Part shown: piece after piece, positions 25,604 to 34,633 of the stretch
How positions within the stretch are numbered: position 1 is the first letter of the stretch
Layout of the letters: every line of letters starts with the position of its first letter
Origin: an uncultured Pelagibacteraceae bacterium
Lineage (GTDB): Bacteria; Pseudomonadota; Alphaproteobacteria; Pelagibacterales; Pelagibacteraceae
Length of the DNA: 60,704 nt
Reading direction: 5' to 3'
Assembly (NCBI GenBank): GCA_902594915.1
Contig: CACJOA010000006.1
Coordinates: forward strand, 1 to 60,704
Program-made: the position numbers and the translations under genes
The notes under the pieces: generated by a model
Databases searched by the model: none
Told to the model about the DNA's origin: nothing
What the model saw: only the letters and a program-made list of their open reading frames with translations

Positions 25604-26681
25604 AAAATTTTGATACAGTTTGAATATAAATCAAACTAATAAAACCAACTGTTACAGCTGCAATTAAACCAACTACGAATGGTTTATAACCCATTAATCT
25701 TAATTCGCTTAAATTAATCGATATTCCTACTGCGGCCATAGCCATTGTCAAAAAGGTTGTTGCTAGAATTTTTACAATCTCGATAAAATTGATCCAATAA
25801 ATATGACTCTCTTTTTCAATTGAAAAGATTTGATCACCTAAATTTCTAATTATTATCATGCCAATAAAACCTAAAACGAAATATGGGAAAATATCTAAAA
25901 CAGAATAAGAATTGCCTTTCATTTCTCCCCGATTATATAAAAAGGCAAATAAAGGGATCATTACAACAAGAAAAGTATTTCGAATTAATTTAGTAACTGT
26001 AGCGACGTTCAGAGTCTCAGGACTATTGAACTGTTGATCATAAATAAGACCCGCAGCTGCTACTTGTGATGTCTCATGAATTGCAGTACCTAAAAATAGA
26101 CCCGCCTTTAGTTCATTTTCATTGAAGAACCATTCAGCAAAGTATGGATATACAATCATAGCAATAACACCAAATAAAGTAATGTTAGCTATTGCGTATG
26201 CAATTTCAGTTTTTTTAGCATTTATGACAGGAGCAGTCGCTACAATTGCTGTAGCCCCACAGACACTTGTCCCAATAGCAATTAAATAAGACATTTTTGA
26301 TGAGATGGGAACTTTTTTGATTAAAAGCTTAATTAATATTAGCACTGCAAGAATACAAACTATTATTAGCGGTATAGCGATTGATCCAAATTTTATAAAC
26401 TCTTCAAAACTTAATCTTATTCCTAAACAAATAATCCCAAGTTTTAAAATATATTGTTGTGTAAAATCAAGACCAAGCATCATACCTGGTCTTGGTGTAA
26501 AAGCATTACCCATTATGATGCCTAAAATAATTGCAATTAAAACAGTTGAAATAGGACTTTTTGATGTTCCAAAAATTTCTATTGCTAAAACATTGTTAAT
26601 TCCTTGAGAAAATAAAAAAAAGATTAAAGCTAAAGTTACACCTGGAAAAATCTTTTTTATATATAAAAATTTTGAAGACAC
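25596..26681 (-). CDS. yeiH: YeiH-family (UPF0324) putative sulfate exporter
   Basis: 361 residues with about ten membrane helices. Family hallmarks: LGIIMGNAFTPRPGMMLGLDFTQQYILKLGIICLGIRLS near 53-91, GTSVCGATAIVATAPVI near 137-153, and GTAIHETSQVAAAGLIYD near 197-215. This family includes genes linked to taurine and sulfonate clusters, where sulfate or sulfite export is proposed. The start is GTG at 26681. suyB starts upstream on the same strand and ends 21 nt before it, so they are likely one operon. Confidence 0.88.
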   Translation of the reverse strand: MSSKFLYIKKIFPGVTLALIFFLFSQGINNVLAIEIFGTSKSPISTVLIAIILGIIMGNAFTPRPGMMLGLDFTQQYILKLGIICLGIRLSFEEFIKFGSIAIPLIIVCILAVLILIKLLIKKVPISSKMSYLIAIGTSVCGATAIVATAPVINAKKTEIAYAIANITLFGVIAMIVYPYFAEWFFNENELKAGLFLGTAIHETSQVAAAGLIYDQQFNSPETLNVATVTKLIRNTFLVVMIPLFAFLYNRGEMKGNSYSVLDIFPYFVLGFIGMIIIRNLGDQIFSIEKESHIYWINFIEIVKILATTFLTMAMAAVGISINLSELRLMGYKPFVVGLIAAVTVGFISLIYIQTVSKFFT

Positions 26682-26702
26682 TATATAAAAGAAAATTGAG
26701 GC

Positions 26703-27869
26703 TTATGCACTTCTATAGAGCTTAGTCATAACAAACTCTTTGTGACCTAAAGCTTCAGCACAGGTTAATCTTCCATTAGCCACTCTTAGTGTTGTCTCAA
26801 TGAGTTTATCTCCCGCGTCTGATAAATTCATTTCTCTTGAAAGAATTTTAGATACATCACAATCTACATGCTCACTCATACTTTTAGCAGTTAATGGATT
26901 AGCAGTTAATTTGACAACTGGTTCAATTGGATTTCCAACAATATTTCCTTGTCCAGTTGGAAATAAATGAATGTTAAATCCACCTGCTGCTTGCAGAGTG
27001 ATACATTCAGCTGCCGCTGATGACGTATCCATAAAATATAATCCTGGGCCTTTTTCAGGTTGTTCCGCTGGCTCAAGCACATCTATAAATTTTAAATTTC
27101 CAATTTTTTGAAAATTTCCAAAAGCTTTTTCCTCAATAGTTGTTAAACCACCCGCTATATTTCCTGCCGTTGGTTGACTTTCTGAAAGATCATTGGTTGC
27201 CTCTTTTAAAATAAAATTATTATAATCATTCCAAGTTTTCATAAATTTCTCTGAAGCCTCTTTAGTTGCTCCTCTAGAAGCACAAACTTGCTCAGCACCT
27301 GTAAGCTCGGAAGTTTCACCAAAACACAAATGAACTCCCATAGGTTCTAATTTTTCCATTAAATTTCCTACGGTCGGATTTGAAGCTAATCCAGATGTTG
27401 TATCCGACTCCCCACATTTTACTGAAATCCATAAATCACTCATTGGACATTCCTCTCTCTGTTTCTCTGATGCCCATTGTGAAAATTCTTGTGCTTTTTT
27501 AGAAGCTTTCATTACGGTACCAATATCTCCTGTTCTTTCAATATGAAAACCCTCTACAGGTTTTCCAGTTTTTGCTATTCCATCTACTATTCTTTTTGTC
27601 CACTTTGGCTCAATACCAATAACTATTACAGCTGCAACGTTTGGATTACTTCCAGTCCCAATCATGGTTCTAAAATGTAAATCTAAATCTGCTCCAAATT
27701 GAAGTCTTCCGTAAGAGTGTGGCAACGCAATAGTTCCTTTAATATTATTAGCCACAGCTTCTGCACAAGCATTTGAAATATCGTCTACAGGCAAAATAAT
27801 AACATGATTTCTGGTTCCTGCTCTCCCGTTTTCTCTCTTATATCCTAAAAAACTTTTTGGAATTTGCAT
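26703..27869 (-). CDS. suyB: Sulfolactate sulfo-lyase large subunit SuyB (UxaA/altronate dehydratase family)
   Basis: 388 residues. The fold is that of the UxaA/GarD C-terminal domain: [21 protein letters not shown] near 6-26, [31 protein letters not shown] near 46-76, [20 protein letters not shown] near 147-166 (probable metal-binding Cys), and [18 protein letters not shown]. SuyAB splits (2R)-sulfolactate into pyruvate and sulfite; altronate or galactarate dehydratase is the main alternative. The split small subunit alongside and the adjacent xsc and apr genes make the sulfonate assignment much more likely. Confidence 0.82.
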   Translation of the reverse strand: MQIPKSFLGYKRENGRAGTRNHVIILPVDDISNACAEAVANNIKGTIALPHSYGRLQFGADLDLHFRTMIGTGSNPNVAAVIVIGIEPKWTKRIVDGIAKTGKPVEGFHIERTGDIGTVMKASKKAQEFSQWASEKQREECPMSDLWISVKCGESDTTSGLASNPTVGNLMEKLEPMGVHLCFGETSELTGAEQVCASRGATKEASEKFMKTWNDYNNFILKEATNDLSESQPTAGNIAGGLTTIEEKAFGNFQKIGNLKFIDVLEPAEQPEKGPGLYFMDTSSAAAECITLQAAGGFNIHLFPTGQGNIVGNPIEPVVKLTANPLTAKSMSEHVDCDVSKILSREMNLSDAGDKLIETTLRVANGRLTCAEALGHKEFVMTKLYRSA

Positions 27870-27873
27870 TTGC

Positions 27874-28158
27874 TTACCACTTCTTTGTTTTTACGTTATG
27901 AACATGAACATGCTCACCTTTTTTTATTGATTTTACTACTTTACCGATATCATGACCATATTTTAAGATTGTATCGCCTTCTTTTAAGTCGACCATTGCA
28001 ATTTTATGCCCAAGAGGAATTTCATCTATTGATTGTATGTTAATTGAGCTATCGTTTTCCATTACCCAGCATTTACAGTCTTGATTTGGGGTTATTTTCT
28101 CAATTACTACTACCCCTACATTGTCTTTTTTATCGTGAATAATGATATCAGTCGCCAT
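27874..28158 (-). CDS. suyA: Sulfolactate sulfo-lyase small subunit SuyA (SAF domain)
   Basis: 94 residues with a SAF-like/UxaA N-terminal domain: [22 protein letters not shown] near the start, [28 protein letters not shown] in the middle, and [12 protein letters not shown] at the end, where the His cluster matches the substrate-binding loop of the family. ATG at 28158 is preferred to a TTG at 28218 because the domain starts there. It lies 4 nt upstream of suyB. Its promoter must share the gap with divergent xsc. Confidence 0.82.
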   Translation of the reverse strand: MATDIIIHDKKDNVGVVVIEKITPNQDCKCWVMENDSSINIQSIDEIPLGHKIAMVDLKEGDTILKYGHDIGKVVKSIKKGEHVHVHNVKTKKW

Positions 28159-28222
28159 ATTTTTTATAGTGTCGATTTGTTTGTTTGAATTTCTAGAAAT
28201 CTTATATATTAATCGCAAAAAT

Positions 28223-28249
28223 TAACAATTATTTTTATAAAAATTGTTA
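28223..28249. promoter_or_regulatory. Inverted repeat between divergent suyA and xsc
   Basis: TAACAATT (28223-28230) and AATTGTTA (28242-28249) form perfect 8-bp arms around an 11-nt spacer, 28 nt before the xsc start and on the upstream side of suyA. Position between divergent genes suits an operator that regulates both sulfonate branches together. It is AT-rich, so chance symmetry cannot be dismissed. Confidence 0.35.
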
Positions 28250-28276
28250 TTTTATTAGTTAAGAAAGGATCTACTA

Positions 28277-30061
28277 ATGACTAAAATGACTACAGAAGAA
28301 GCCTTTGTAAAAGTTTTACAAATGCACGGTATAGAACATGCCTTTGGAATTATTGGCTCAGCATTTATGCCTATATCAGATATATTTCCTGATGCAGGAA
28401 TTACTTTCTGGGATGTTGCTCATGAGTCAAATGGTGGGTTAATTGCTGATGGTTACACAAGATCCACAGGAAAAATGTCTATGGTTATTGCTCAAAATGG
28501 ACCAGGTATTACTGGACTGGTTACACCAATCAAAACAGCTTATTGGAATCATACACCTTTATTACTAGTAACACCTCAAGCGGCAAATAAAACAATGGGA
28601 CAAGGAGGATTTCAAGAGGTTGAGCAAATGAATCTGTTTAAAGACATGGTTTGTTATCAAGAAGAAGTTAGAGATCCGTCTAGAATGGCAGAAGTTTTAA
28701 ATCGAGTAATAGAAAAAGCAATTAGAGGTTCAGCACCAGCACAAATTAATGTTCCTAGAGATTATTGGACACAAGTAATAGATATTGAATTACCACCAAT
28801 CGTAAGGTTAGAGAGACAAGGTGGGGGAGTAGAGGCAATTGATAAAGCTGCTAAACTTTTATCAAGTGCAAAATTTCCAGTGATCTTGTCTGGAGCAGGA
28901 GTAGTAATAGGTGGTGCAATTGAAGAAACAAAAAAAATAGCTGAAAAACTAGACTCACCAGTTTGTTCTGGTTATCAACACAATGATAGCTTTCCTGGAA
29001 GTCATCCATTAGCTGTAGGACCATTAGGATACAATGGGTCAAAAGCTGCAATGGAATTAATTTCAAAAGCTGATGTTGTTTTAGCCCTTGGAACAAGACT
29101 AAACCCTTTCTCAACACTTCCCGGATATGGTATTGATTATTGGCCTAAGAAAGCAAATATAATTCAAGTTGATATAAATCCTGATAGAATTGGATTAACT
29201 AAGAAAGTTACTGTGGGAATAAGCGGTGATGCAAAATTAGTTGCTCAACAAATATTTGATAAATTGTCTTCAAATGCTGGAGATACTGATAGACAAAAAA
29301 GAAAAGATTTAATTCATCAAACAAAATCAGCCTGGTTACAAAAACTATCTAGCTTAGACCATGAAGAAGACGATGAGGGAACAGTTTGGAATAAAGAAGC
29401 AAGAGAACGAGATAAAGATAGAATGTCTCCAAGACAAGCGTGGAGAGCGATTCAATCTGGAATGCCTCAAGATGTAATAATTTCAAGTGATATTGGAAAT
29501 AATTGTGCAATTGGAAATGCTTACCCAACTTTTGAAAAACCAAGAAAATATTTAGCCCCAGGTTTGTTTGGACCTTGTGGTTATGGTTTCCCCTCAATTT
29601 TAGGAGCAAAAATTGGATGTCCAGATACTCCTGTAATCGGTTTTGCTGGAGATGGGGCTTTCGGCATTAGCATGAATGAAATGAGCTCTTGTGCGAGAGA
29701 AGAGTGGCCTGCGATAACAATGGTAATTTTTAGAAATTATCAATGGGGTGCAGAAAAAAGAAATACTACATTATGGTTTGATAATAATTTTGTTGGAACA
29801 GAGCTAGATCCAGAGTTGAGTTACGCAAAAGTTGCTGATGCATGTGGTTTAAAAGGAGTTACTGTTAAGACAATGGAAGAAACAACTGCAGCAATTAAGC
29901 AATCTTGCGAAGATCAGAAAAAAGGTATTACTACTTTTATTGAGATAATACTTAACCAAGAACTTGGAGAACCTTTTAGAAGAGATGCAATGAAAAAGCC
30001 AGTAAGAGTAGCAGGTATTAACAAAAAGGATATGAAGAAACAACCATCTCTGAATTCTTAA
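28277..30061 (+). CDS. xsc: Sulfoacetaldehyde acetyltransferase Xsc
   Basis: A thiamine diphosphate enzyme of 594 residues that converts sulfoacetaldehyde plus phosphate to acetyl phosphate and sulfite. Strong segments: GIIGSAFMPISDIFPDAGI near 24-42, HESNGGLIADGYTRSTGK near 49-66 with the cofactor-activating Glu, GTRLNPFSTLPGYGIDYWPK near 273-292, and the ThDP-binding GDGAFGISMNEMSS near 459-472 (GDG...N form). The match to Xsc rather than acetolactate synthase is good over the whole length. AAGGA precedes the ATG. No pta gene follows; the 3' neighbour is a convergent phosphomutase. Confidence 0.93.
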   Translation: MTKMTTEEAFVKVLQMHGIEHAFGIIGSAFMPISDIFPDAGITFWDVAHESNGGLIADGYTRSTGKMSMVIAQNGPGITGLVTPIKTAYWNHTPLLLVTPQAANKTMGQGGFQEVEQMNLFKDMVCYQEEVRDPSRMAEVLNRVIEKAIRGSAPAQINVPRDYWTQVIDIELPPIVRLERQGGGVEAIDKAAKLLSSAKFPVILSGAGVVIGGAIEETKKIAEKLDSPVCSGYQHNDSFPGSHPLAVGPLGYNGSKAAMELISKADVVLALGTRLNPFSTLPGYGIDYWPKKANIIQVDINPDRIGLTKKVTVGISGDAKLVAQQIFDKLSSNAGDTDRQKRKDLIHQTKSAWLQKLSSLDHEEDDEGTVWNKEARERDKDRMSPRQAWRAIQSGMPQDVIISSDIGNNCAIGNAYPTFEKPRKYLAPGLFGPCGYGFPSILGAKIGCPDTPVIGFAGDGAFGISMNEMSSCAREEWPAITMVIFRNYQWGAEKRNTTLWFDNNFVGTELDPELSYAKVADACGLKGVTVKTMEETTAAIKQSCEDQKKGITTFIEIILNQELGEPFRRDAMKKPVRVAGINKKDMKKQPSLNS

Positions 30062-30063
30062 AC

Positions 30064-31518
30064 TTATAATTTTTGGTCATATTGACCTATCTTTCCTGTA
30101 TCCTGAAGCAATTGATCGATAAATTCAAATATTTTTTTTTTTCTTTCATTAGATTTTGTGCTTTCAGTAACTACAACTAAAGATGGCTTATTAGAAGACG
30201 CTCTAATTAACCCCCATGACCCATCATCAAAAGAAAATCTAATTCCATTTACTTTTAGTATATCCTTAATTTCTTGACCATCTATTTTTTGCTTTTGATC
30301 TTTAATTTTTTCAATTTTTTTGACTATTTCTTCTACAACTTTATATTTTTCCTTATCTTCACAAAATGGTGCCATAGTTGGAGATTGATATGTTATGGGT
30401 AAATCATTAATAATTTCATTCATTTTTTTATTTTTATTATCAAGTAAGTGGCAAATTTGTATTGCTGAATTAATACCGTCATCATAACCATAACCTAAAG
30501 GGGGATTAAAAAAGAAATGACCACTTTTTTCAAATCCAGCTAAAGCTTTTTCAGAATTTACCTTTCTTTTTATATGTGAATGACCAGTTTTCCAATAAAG
30601 AGTTTTACACTTATTATTCAATAATATTTTATCGTTTAAAAATAGTCCAGTCGATTTAACATCAACTACAAATTTAGAATTTCTATATTTAGACGATAAA
30701 TTCCTTGCTATTAATAATCCTATTTTATCAGAAAATATTTCATTTCCTTCATTATCTATAACACCAACTCTATCTCCATCTCCATCAAAGCCAAAACCAA
30801 TATCAGCATTATTTTCTAACACTGCTTTAGAAATAGCATGGAGCATTTTTAAATCTTCTGGGTTTGGATTATATTTTGGAAAAGTCCAATCTAGTTTACA
30901 ATCTAGTTCTACAACATCGCAACCTATCCCTCTTAAAATTTCTGGAGCAAAAATTCCCGCAGTTCCATTTCCACATGCAACTATTGCTTTTATTTTATTT
31001 TTTATTTTATTTTTTTTTATTAGGTCTTCTTTATAAATTTCTTTAAAATTTTCAATTTCTTTTTGTTTACCTTCACCGATAACAAAATTTTTATTTAAAG
31101 TTATATCTTTTAATTCTGACATTTCTTCTGGAGCATGCGTTAAACCTCTTTTAATTCCCATTTTGACTCCGGTCCAACCATTTTCATTATGACTTGCCGT
31201 AACCATTGCTACCGCATCTCCATTTAACTCAAATTGTGCAAAATAAACCATTGGAGATAATGCTAAACCTACATCTTCAACAAAACACCCTGTGGAAATT
31301 AAACCTCTAATTAAAGAGTTTTTGATTTTTGAACTATAGGATCTATAGTCGTGACCTACTATAACTCTTGGATTTTTTTTCTTTGTATTCGTTACTATTT
31401 GAGTTCCTAAGCCTTTACCCAGATCTATGATTCCCTTTTCATTAATGTCTTTTTCATAAATCCATCGTGCGTCATATTCTCTAAATCCATAAGGATCTAT
31501 TTTTATTGATTGATTCAT
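30064..31518 (-). CDS. Phosphomannomutase/phosphoglucomutase
   Basis: 484 residues of the alpha-D-phosphohexomutase family. The phosphoserine loop TASHNENGWTGVK is near 107, the metal-binding loop FDGDGDRVGV near 243-252, the sugar-binding GFEKSGHFFF near 320, and the C-terminal phosphate site SSNKPSLVVVTES near 445. The enzyme interconverts 1- and 6-phosphates of mannose or glucose for surface sugar synthesis and carbon metabolism. Whether mannose or glucose is preferred cannot be read from the sequence. It converges on xsc with a 2-nt gap. Confidence 0.92.
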   Translation of the reverse strand: MNQSIKIDPYGFREYDARWIYEKDINEKGIIDLGKGLGTQIVTNTKKKNPRVIVGHDYRSYSSKIKNSLIRGLISTGCFVEDVGLALSPMVYFAQFELNGDAVAMVTASHNENGWTGVKMGIKRGLTHAPEEMSELKDITLNKNFVIGEGKQKEIENFKEIYKEDLIKKNKIKNKIKAIVACGNGTAGIFAPEILRGIGCDVVELDCKLDWTFPKYNPNPEDLKMLHAISKAVLENNADIGFGFDGDGDRVGVIDNEGNEIFSDKIGLLIARNLSSKYRNSKFVVDVKSTGLFLNDKILLNNKCKTLYWKTGHSHIKRKVNSEKALAGFEKSGHFFFNPPLGYGYDDGINSAIQICHLLDNKNKKMNEIINDLPITYQSPTMAPFCEDKEKYKVVEEIVKKIEKIKDQKQKIDGQEIKDILKVNGIRFSFDDGSWGLIRASSNKPSLVVVTESTKSNERKKKIFEFIDQLLQDTGKIGQYDQKL

Positions 31519-31568
31519 GCTGTTAATTACTTAACTTTTTTTTATTTTTATAGTTGTATTTTTTTTTT

Positions 31569-31589
31569 AATGTTCTATAAATGTTCTAT
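31569..31589 (+). repeat. Direct repeat AATGTTCTAT x2 upstream of nrdA
   Basis: The 10-mer AATGTTCTAT occurs at 31569-31578 and 31580-31589, an 11-bp period close to one helical turn. It is about 90 nt before nrdA and 40 nt before a palindrome. Same-face binding of a regulator (for example DnaA- or NrdR-like control) is possible but unproven. Confidence 0.5.
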
Positions 31590-31620
31590 TGATTTGCTGT
31601 TTATATAGTATATTAATGCA

Positions 31621-31651
31621 TAGCGCACACAACATATAGTTGTTTTCGCTA
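31621..31651 (+). promoter_or_regulatory. 31-bp interrupted palindrome upstream of nrdA, NrdR-box-like
   Basis: Arms TAGCG...ACAAC and GTTGT...CGCTA are symmetric about position 31636, with core ACAAC-ATATA-GTTGT (31629-31643); only two of thirteen arm positions mismatch. The core resembles the NrdR box (ACA-CWATATATWG-TGT type) that represses ribonucleotide reductase genes. It lies 26 nt before the nrdA ATG, where it would overlap the promoter or leader. Confidence 0.6.
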
Positions 31652-31676
31652 AAATTAATAATTAAAATACTAAAAA

Positions 31677-33617
31677 ATGAATAAAATTCTATCACAAGCC
31701 CTAAAGAAAGCTGTCTCTGAATATAGCCCTAACATAACTGAGGTTTCTAGGAACAATAGACCTGATTTATTTTCTCTTAATAACGAGACTGAGCTTTTTC
31801 AAAATGACAAAGGTATAATTATAAAAATAGATCGTTCTAGGGACGCAAATTTAACCGATTTCGGCAAAGCAACTTTGAAAGATAGATACCTTGGTCACAA
31901 CGAATCTTATCAAGATTTGTTTGCCAGAGTAGCAAGCACTTATGCTGATGACAATTTACATGCACAACGAATTTATAATTATATTAGTAATTTATGGTTC
32001 ATGCCAGCAACACCAGTTTTATCTAATGGTGGAACAAAAAGAGGACTGCCAATTTCTTGTTTTTTAAATGAAGCATCTGATAGTTTGGGAGGTATTTTAG
32101 ATCTATGGAGTGAGAACGTATGGTTAGCCGCGAAGGGTGGAGGTATTGGAAGTTATTGGGGCAATCTCAGATCCATTGGTGAAAAAATTGGAAAAGTAGG
32201 AAAAACTTCTGGAATAATTCCATTTATTAAAGTTATGGACTCTTTAACTATGGCCATAAGTCAAGGTTCATTAAGACGAGGTTCAGCAGCATGCTATCTT
32301 CCAGTTGATCATCCTGAAATTGAAGAATTCATGGAAATGAGAAGACCAACAGGTGGTGATCCAAATAGAAAAGCTTTAAATTTACACCATGGTGTTTTGG
32401 TTTCAGACGCATTTATGCGAGCAGTTGAAAACGACGATCAGTGGGCTTTAAAAAGTCCAGCAGATGGAACTATTCAGCAAACAATATCAGCAAGAAATTT
32501 ATGGATAAGATTATTAACCGCAAGGATAGAGACAGGCGAGCCCTACATAATTTACATAGATACTGTCAACAGGCAAATTCCTCAACATCATAAGTTAGCA
32601 AATCTTACAGTAAAAACTTCTAACCTATGCAGTGAAATAACCTTACCAACAGGTATTGATAAAGATGGAAGAGATAGAACAGCTGTTTGCTGTTTATCGT
32701 CTTTAAATTTAGAGAAATATGACGAGTGGAAAGATGATCCAAATATGATTGGAGATGTTATGAGATTTTTAGATAATGTCTTATCAGATTTTATAAATAA
32801 AGCTCCTGAACAATTTAAAGATGCTAAATATTCTGCTGAAAGAGAAAGAAGTGTTGGTCTTGGTGTGATGGGTTTTCACTCATTTTTACAAAAACACAGA
32901 ATTCCTCTAGAGTCAGTGATGGCAAAATCTTGGAATAAAAAAATATTTAAACAAATCGATGAACAAGTTAATCAAGCATCAAAAGATTTAGCTGAAGAGA
33001 GAGGAGCATGTCCTGATGCTGAAGAGTATGGATTTAAAGAAAGATTTTCAAATAAAACCGCTATTGCTCCAACTGCATCTATCTCCATTATATGTGGTGG
33101 TGCTTCACCAGGAGTTGAACCAATCGCAGCGAATAGCTACACACATAAAACTTTATCAGGGTCTTTTAACGTAAGAAATAGATATTTAGAAGAAATACTA
33201 GAAGGTCATGATAAAAACGATGATGAAACGTGGTCTACAATTACAACAAATCAAGGTTCAGTTTCACACTTGGATTTTTTAACTGATTTAGAAAAAGATG
33301 TATTTAAAACTGCTTTCGAATTAAACCAAAAATGGATTATTGAGCTAAGCGGGGATCGGACGCCGTTTATCTCACAAGCGCAATCTGTTAATTTATTTTT
33401 ACCAGCCGATGTACACAAAAGAGAATTGCATAGAATTCATTTTGATGCATGGAAAAAAGGATTAAAAAGCCTTTATTACTGCAGATCAAAATCAATTCAA
33501 AGAGCTGAAAATGTTAATAATGCTAAGTCAACTGACATTACAGCCAATGTATATAAATCTAAAAATCAACAATCTAACGATCAACCAGAATATGAGGAGT
33601 GTTTATCATGTCAATAA
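31677..33617 (+). CDS. nrdA: Ribonucleoside-diphosphate reductase alpha subunit, short form
   Basis: 646 residues, about 115 shorter than E. coli NrdA. The active-site cysteines are visible: Cys128 (PISCFLNEASDS), Cys318 (SNLCSEITLP) and Cys338/339 (AVCCLSSLN), plus the C-terminal pair ECLSCQ that relays electrons from thioredoxin. The sequence enters the ten-stranded barrel early, with no room for a usual N-terminal ATP-cone, so dATP inhibition through that domain is probably lost. A large palindrome upstream suggests NrdR-type control. It overlaps nrdB by 10 nt. Confidence 0.94.
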   Translation: MNKILSQALKKAVSEYSPNITEVSRNNRPDLFSLNNETELFQNDKGIIIKIDRSRDANLTDFGKATLKDRYLGHNESYQDLFARVASTYADDNLHAQRIYNYISNLWFMPATPVLSNGGTKRGLPISCFLNEASDSLGGILDLWSENVWLAAKGGGIGSYWGNLRSIGEKIGKVGKTSGIIPFIKVMDSLTMAISQGSLRRGSAACYLPVDHPEIEEFMEMRRPTGGDPNRKALNLHHGVLVSDAFMRAVENDDQWALKSPADGTIQQTISARNLWIRLLTARIETGEPYIIYIDTVNRQIPQHHKLANLTVKTSNLCSEITLPTGIDKDGRDRTAVCCLSSLNLEKYDEWKDDPNMIGDVMRFLDNVLSDFINKAPEQFKDAKYSAERERSVGLGVMGFHSFLQKHRIPLESVMAKSWNKKIFKQIDEQVNQASKDLAEERGACPDAEEYGFKERFSNKTAIAPTASISIICGGASPGVEPIAANSYTHKTLSGSFNVRNRYLEEILEGHDKNDDETWSTITTNQGSVSHLDFLTDLEKDVFKTAFELNQKWIIELSGDRTPFISQAQSVNLFLPADVHKRELHRIHFDAWKKGLKSLYYCRSKSIQRAENVNNAKSTDITANVYKSKNQQSNDQPEYEECLSCQ

Positions 33618-34624
33618 CAGACAAAATAAAAAGTGAAAAAAAAGAGATAATTCAACCAAAGAAAATGGGATTATTAGTTGAAAATCCTGTTTACAAACCA
33701 TTCAGATATCCATGGTGTTATGACGCTTGGTTAACCCAACAGAGAATTCATTGGTTACCAGAGGAAGTACCTCTTGGGGATGATGTAAGAGATTGGCAAA
33801 AAAACTTATCACAACCTGAAAAAAATTTGGTTACTCAAATATTTAGATTCTTTACTCAAGCAGATGTTGAGGTCAACAACTGTTACTTAAGACATTATAC
33901 AACTGTTTTTAAGCCAACTGAAGTATTAATGATGATGACTGCTTTTGCTGCCATGGAAACAGTTCACGTTGCAGCATACTCTCACTTGTTGGATACAATC
34001 GGTATGCCTGAATCTGAATATTCTGCTTTCATGAAGTATAAAGAGATGAAAGATAAATATGATTACATGCAAGGTTTTAATGTTAACTCCAAAGAAGATA
34101 TAGCTAAAACAGTTGCAGTATTTAGTGCATTCACAGAAGGTTTGCAGTTATTTGCAAGTTTTGCAATCCTTTTAAATTTTCCAAGGCATAACAAATTAAA
34201 AGGAATGGGCCAGATAGTAACTTGGTCAGTTAGAGATGAAACTCTCCACTGTAATTCAATGATTAGAATCTTTAAAGAGTTTATTAAAGAGAACCCTGAA
34301 ATTTGGACACCTAAACTAAAAAAAGAACTTTATGAAGCTTGTAGAACAATTGTTGAGCATGAAGATGCGTTTATTGACCTAGCATTTGAAATGGGTCCAA
34401 TGAAAGGTTTAACAGCTCAAGAAGTAAAAGATTATATTAGATTTATCGGCAATCGAAGATTAACTCAATTAGGTCTAGAACCAATTTATGATGTTCAAAA
34501 AAATCCTCTCGGATGGCTTGACACTATGTTAAATGCAGTTGAACATATGAATTTTTTCGAAGGTCGTGCAACTGAATATTCTAAAGCATCAACACAAGGA
34601 ACTTGGGTAGAAGCATTTAGTTAA
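33608..34624 (+). CDS. nrdB: Ribonucleoside-diphosphate reductase beta subunit
   Basis: 338 residues of the ferritin-like diiron R2 family that generates the tyrosyl radical. Ligand and radical segments are visible: QADVEVNNCYLRHYT, AAMETVHVAAYSHLLDT (E-x-x-H, then the Tyr equivalent to Tyr122), AFTEGLQLFASFA, and VRDETLHCNSMI. ATG at 33608 is preferred to one at 33599 because GAGGAG lies 8 nt before it. The presence of the radical Tyr suggests a class Ia enzyme. It is cotranscribed with nrdA. Confidence 0.94.
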   Translation: MSITDKIKSEKKEIIQPKKMGLLVENPVYKPFRYPWCYDAWLTQQRIHWLPEEVPLGDDVRDWQKNLSQPEKNLVTQIFRFFTQADVEVNNCYLRHYTTVFKPTEVLMMMTAFAAMETVHVAAYSHLLDTIGMPESEYSAFMKYKEMKDKYDYMQGFNVNSKEDIAKTVAVFSAFTEGLQLFASFAILLNFPRHNKLKGMGQIVTWSVRDETLHCNSMIRIFKEFIKENPEIWTPKLKKELYEACRTIVEHEDAFIDLAFEMGPMKGLTAQEVKDYIRFIGNRRLTQLGLEPIYDVQKNPLGWLDTMLNAVEHMNFFEGRATEYSKASTQGTWVEAFS

Positions 34625-34633
34625 ATAGAAACA

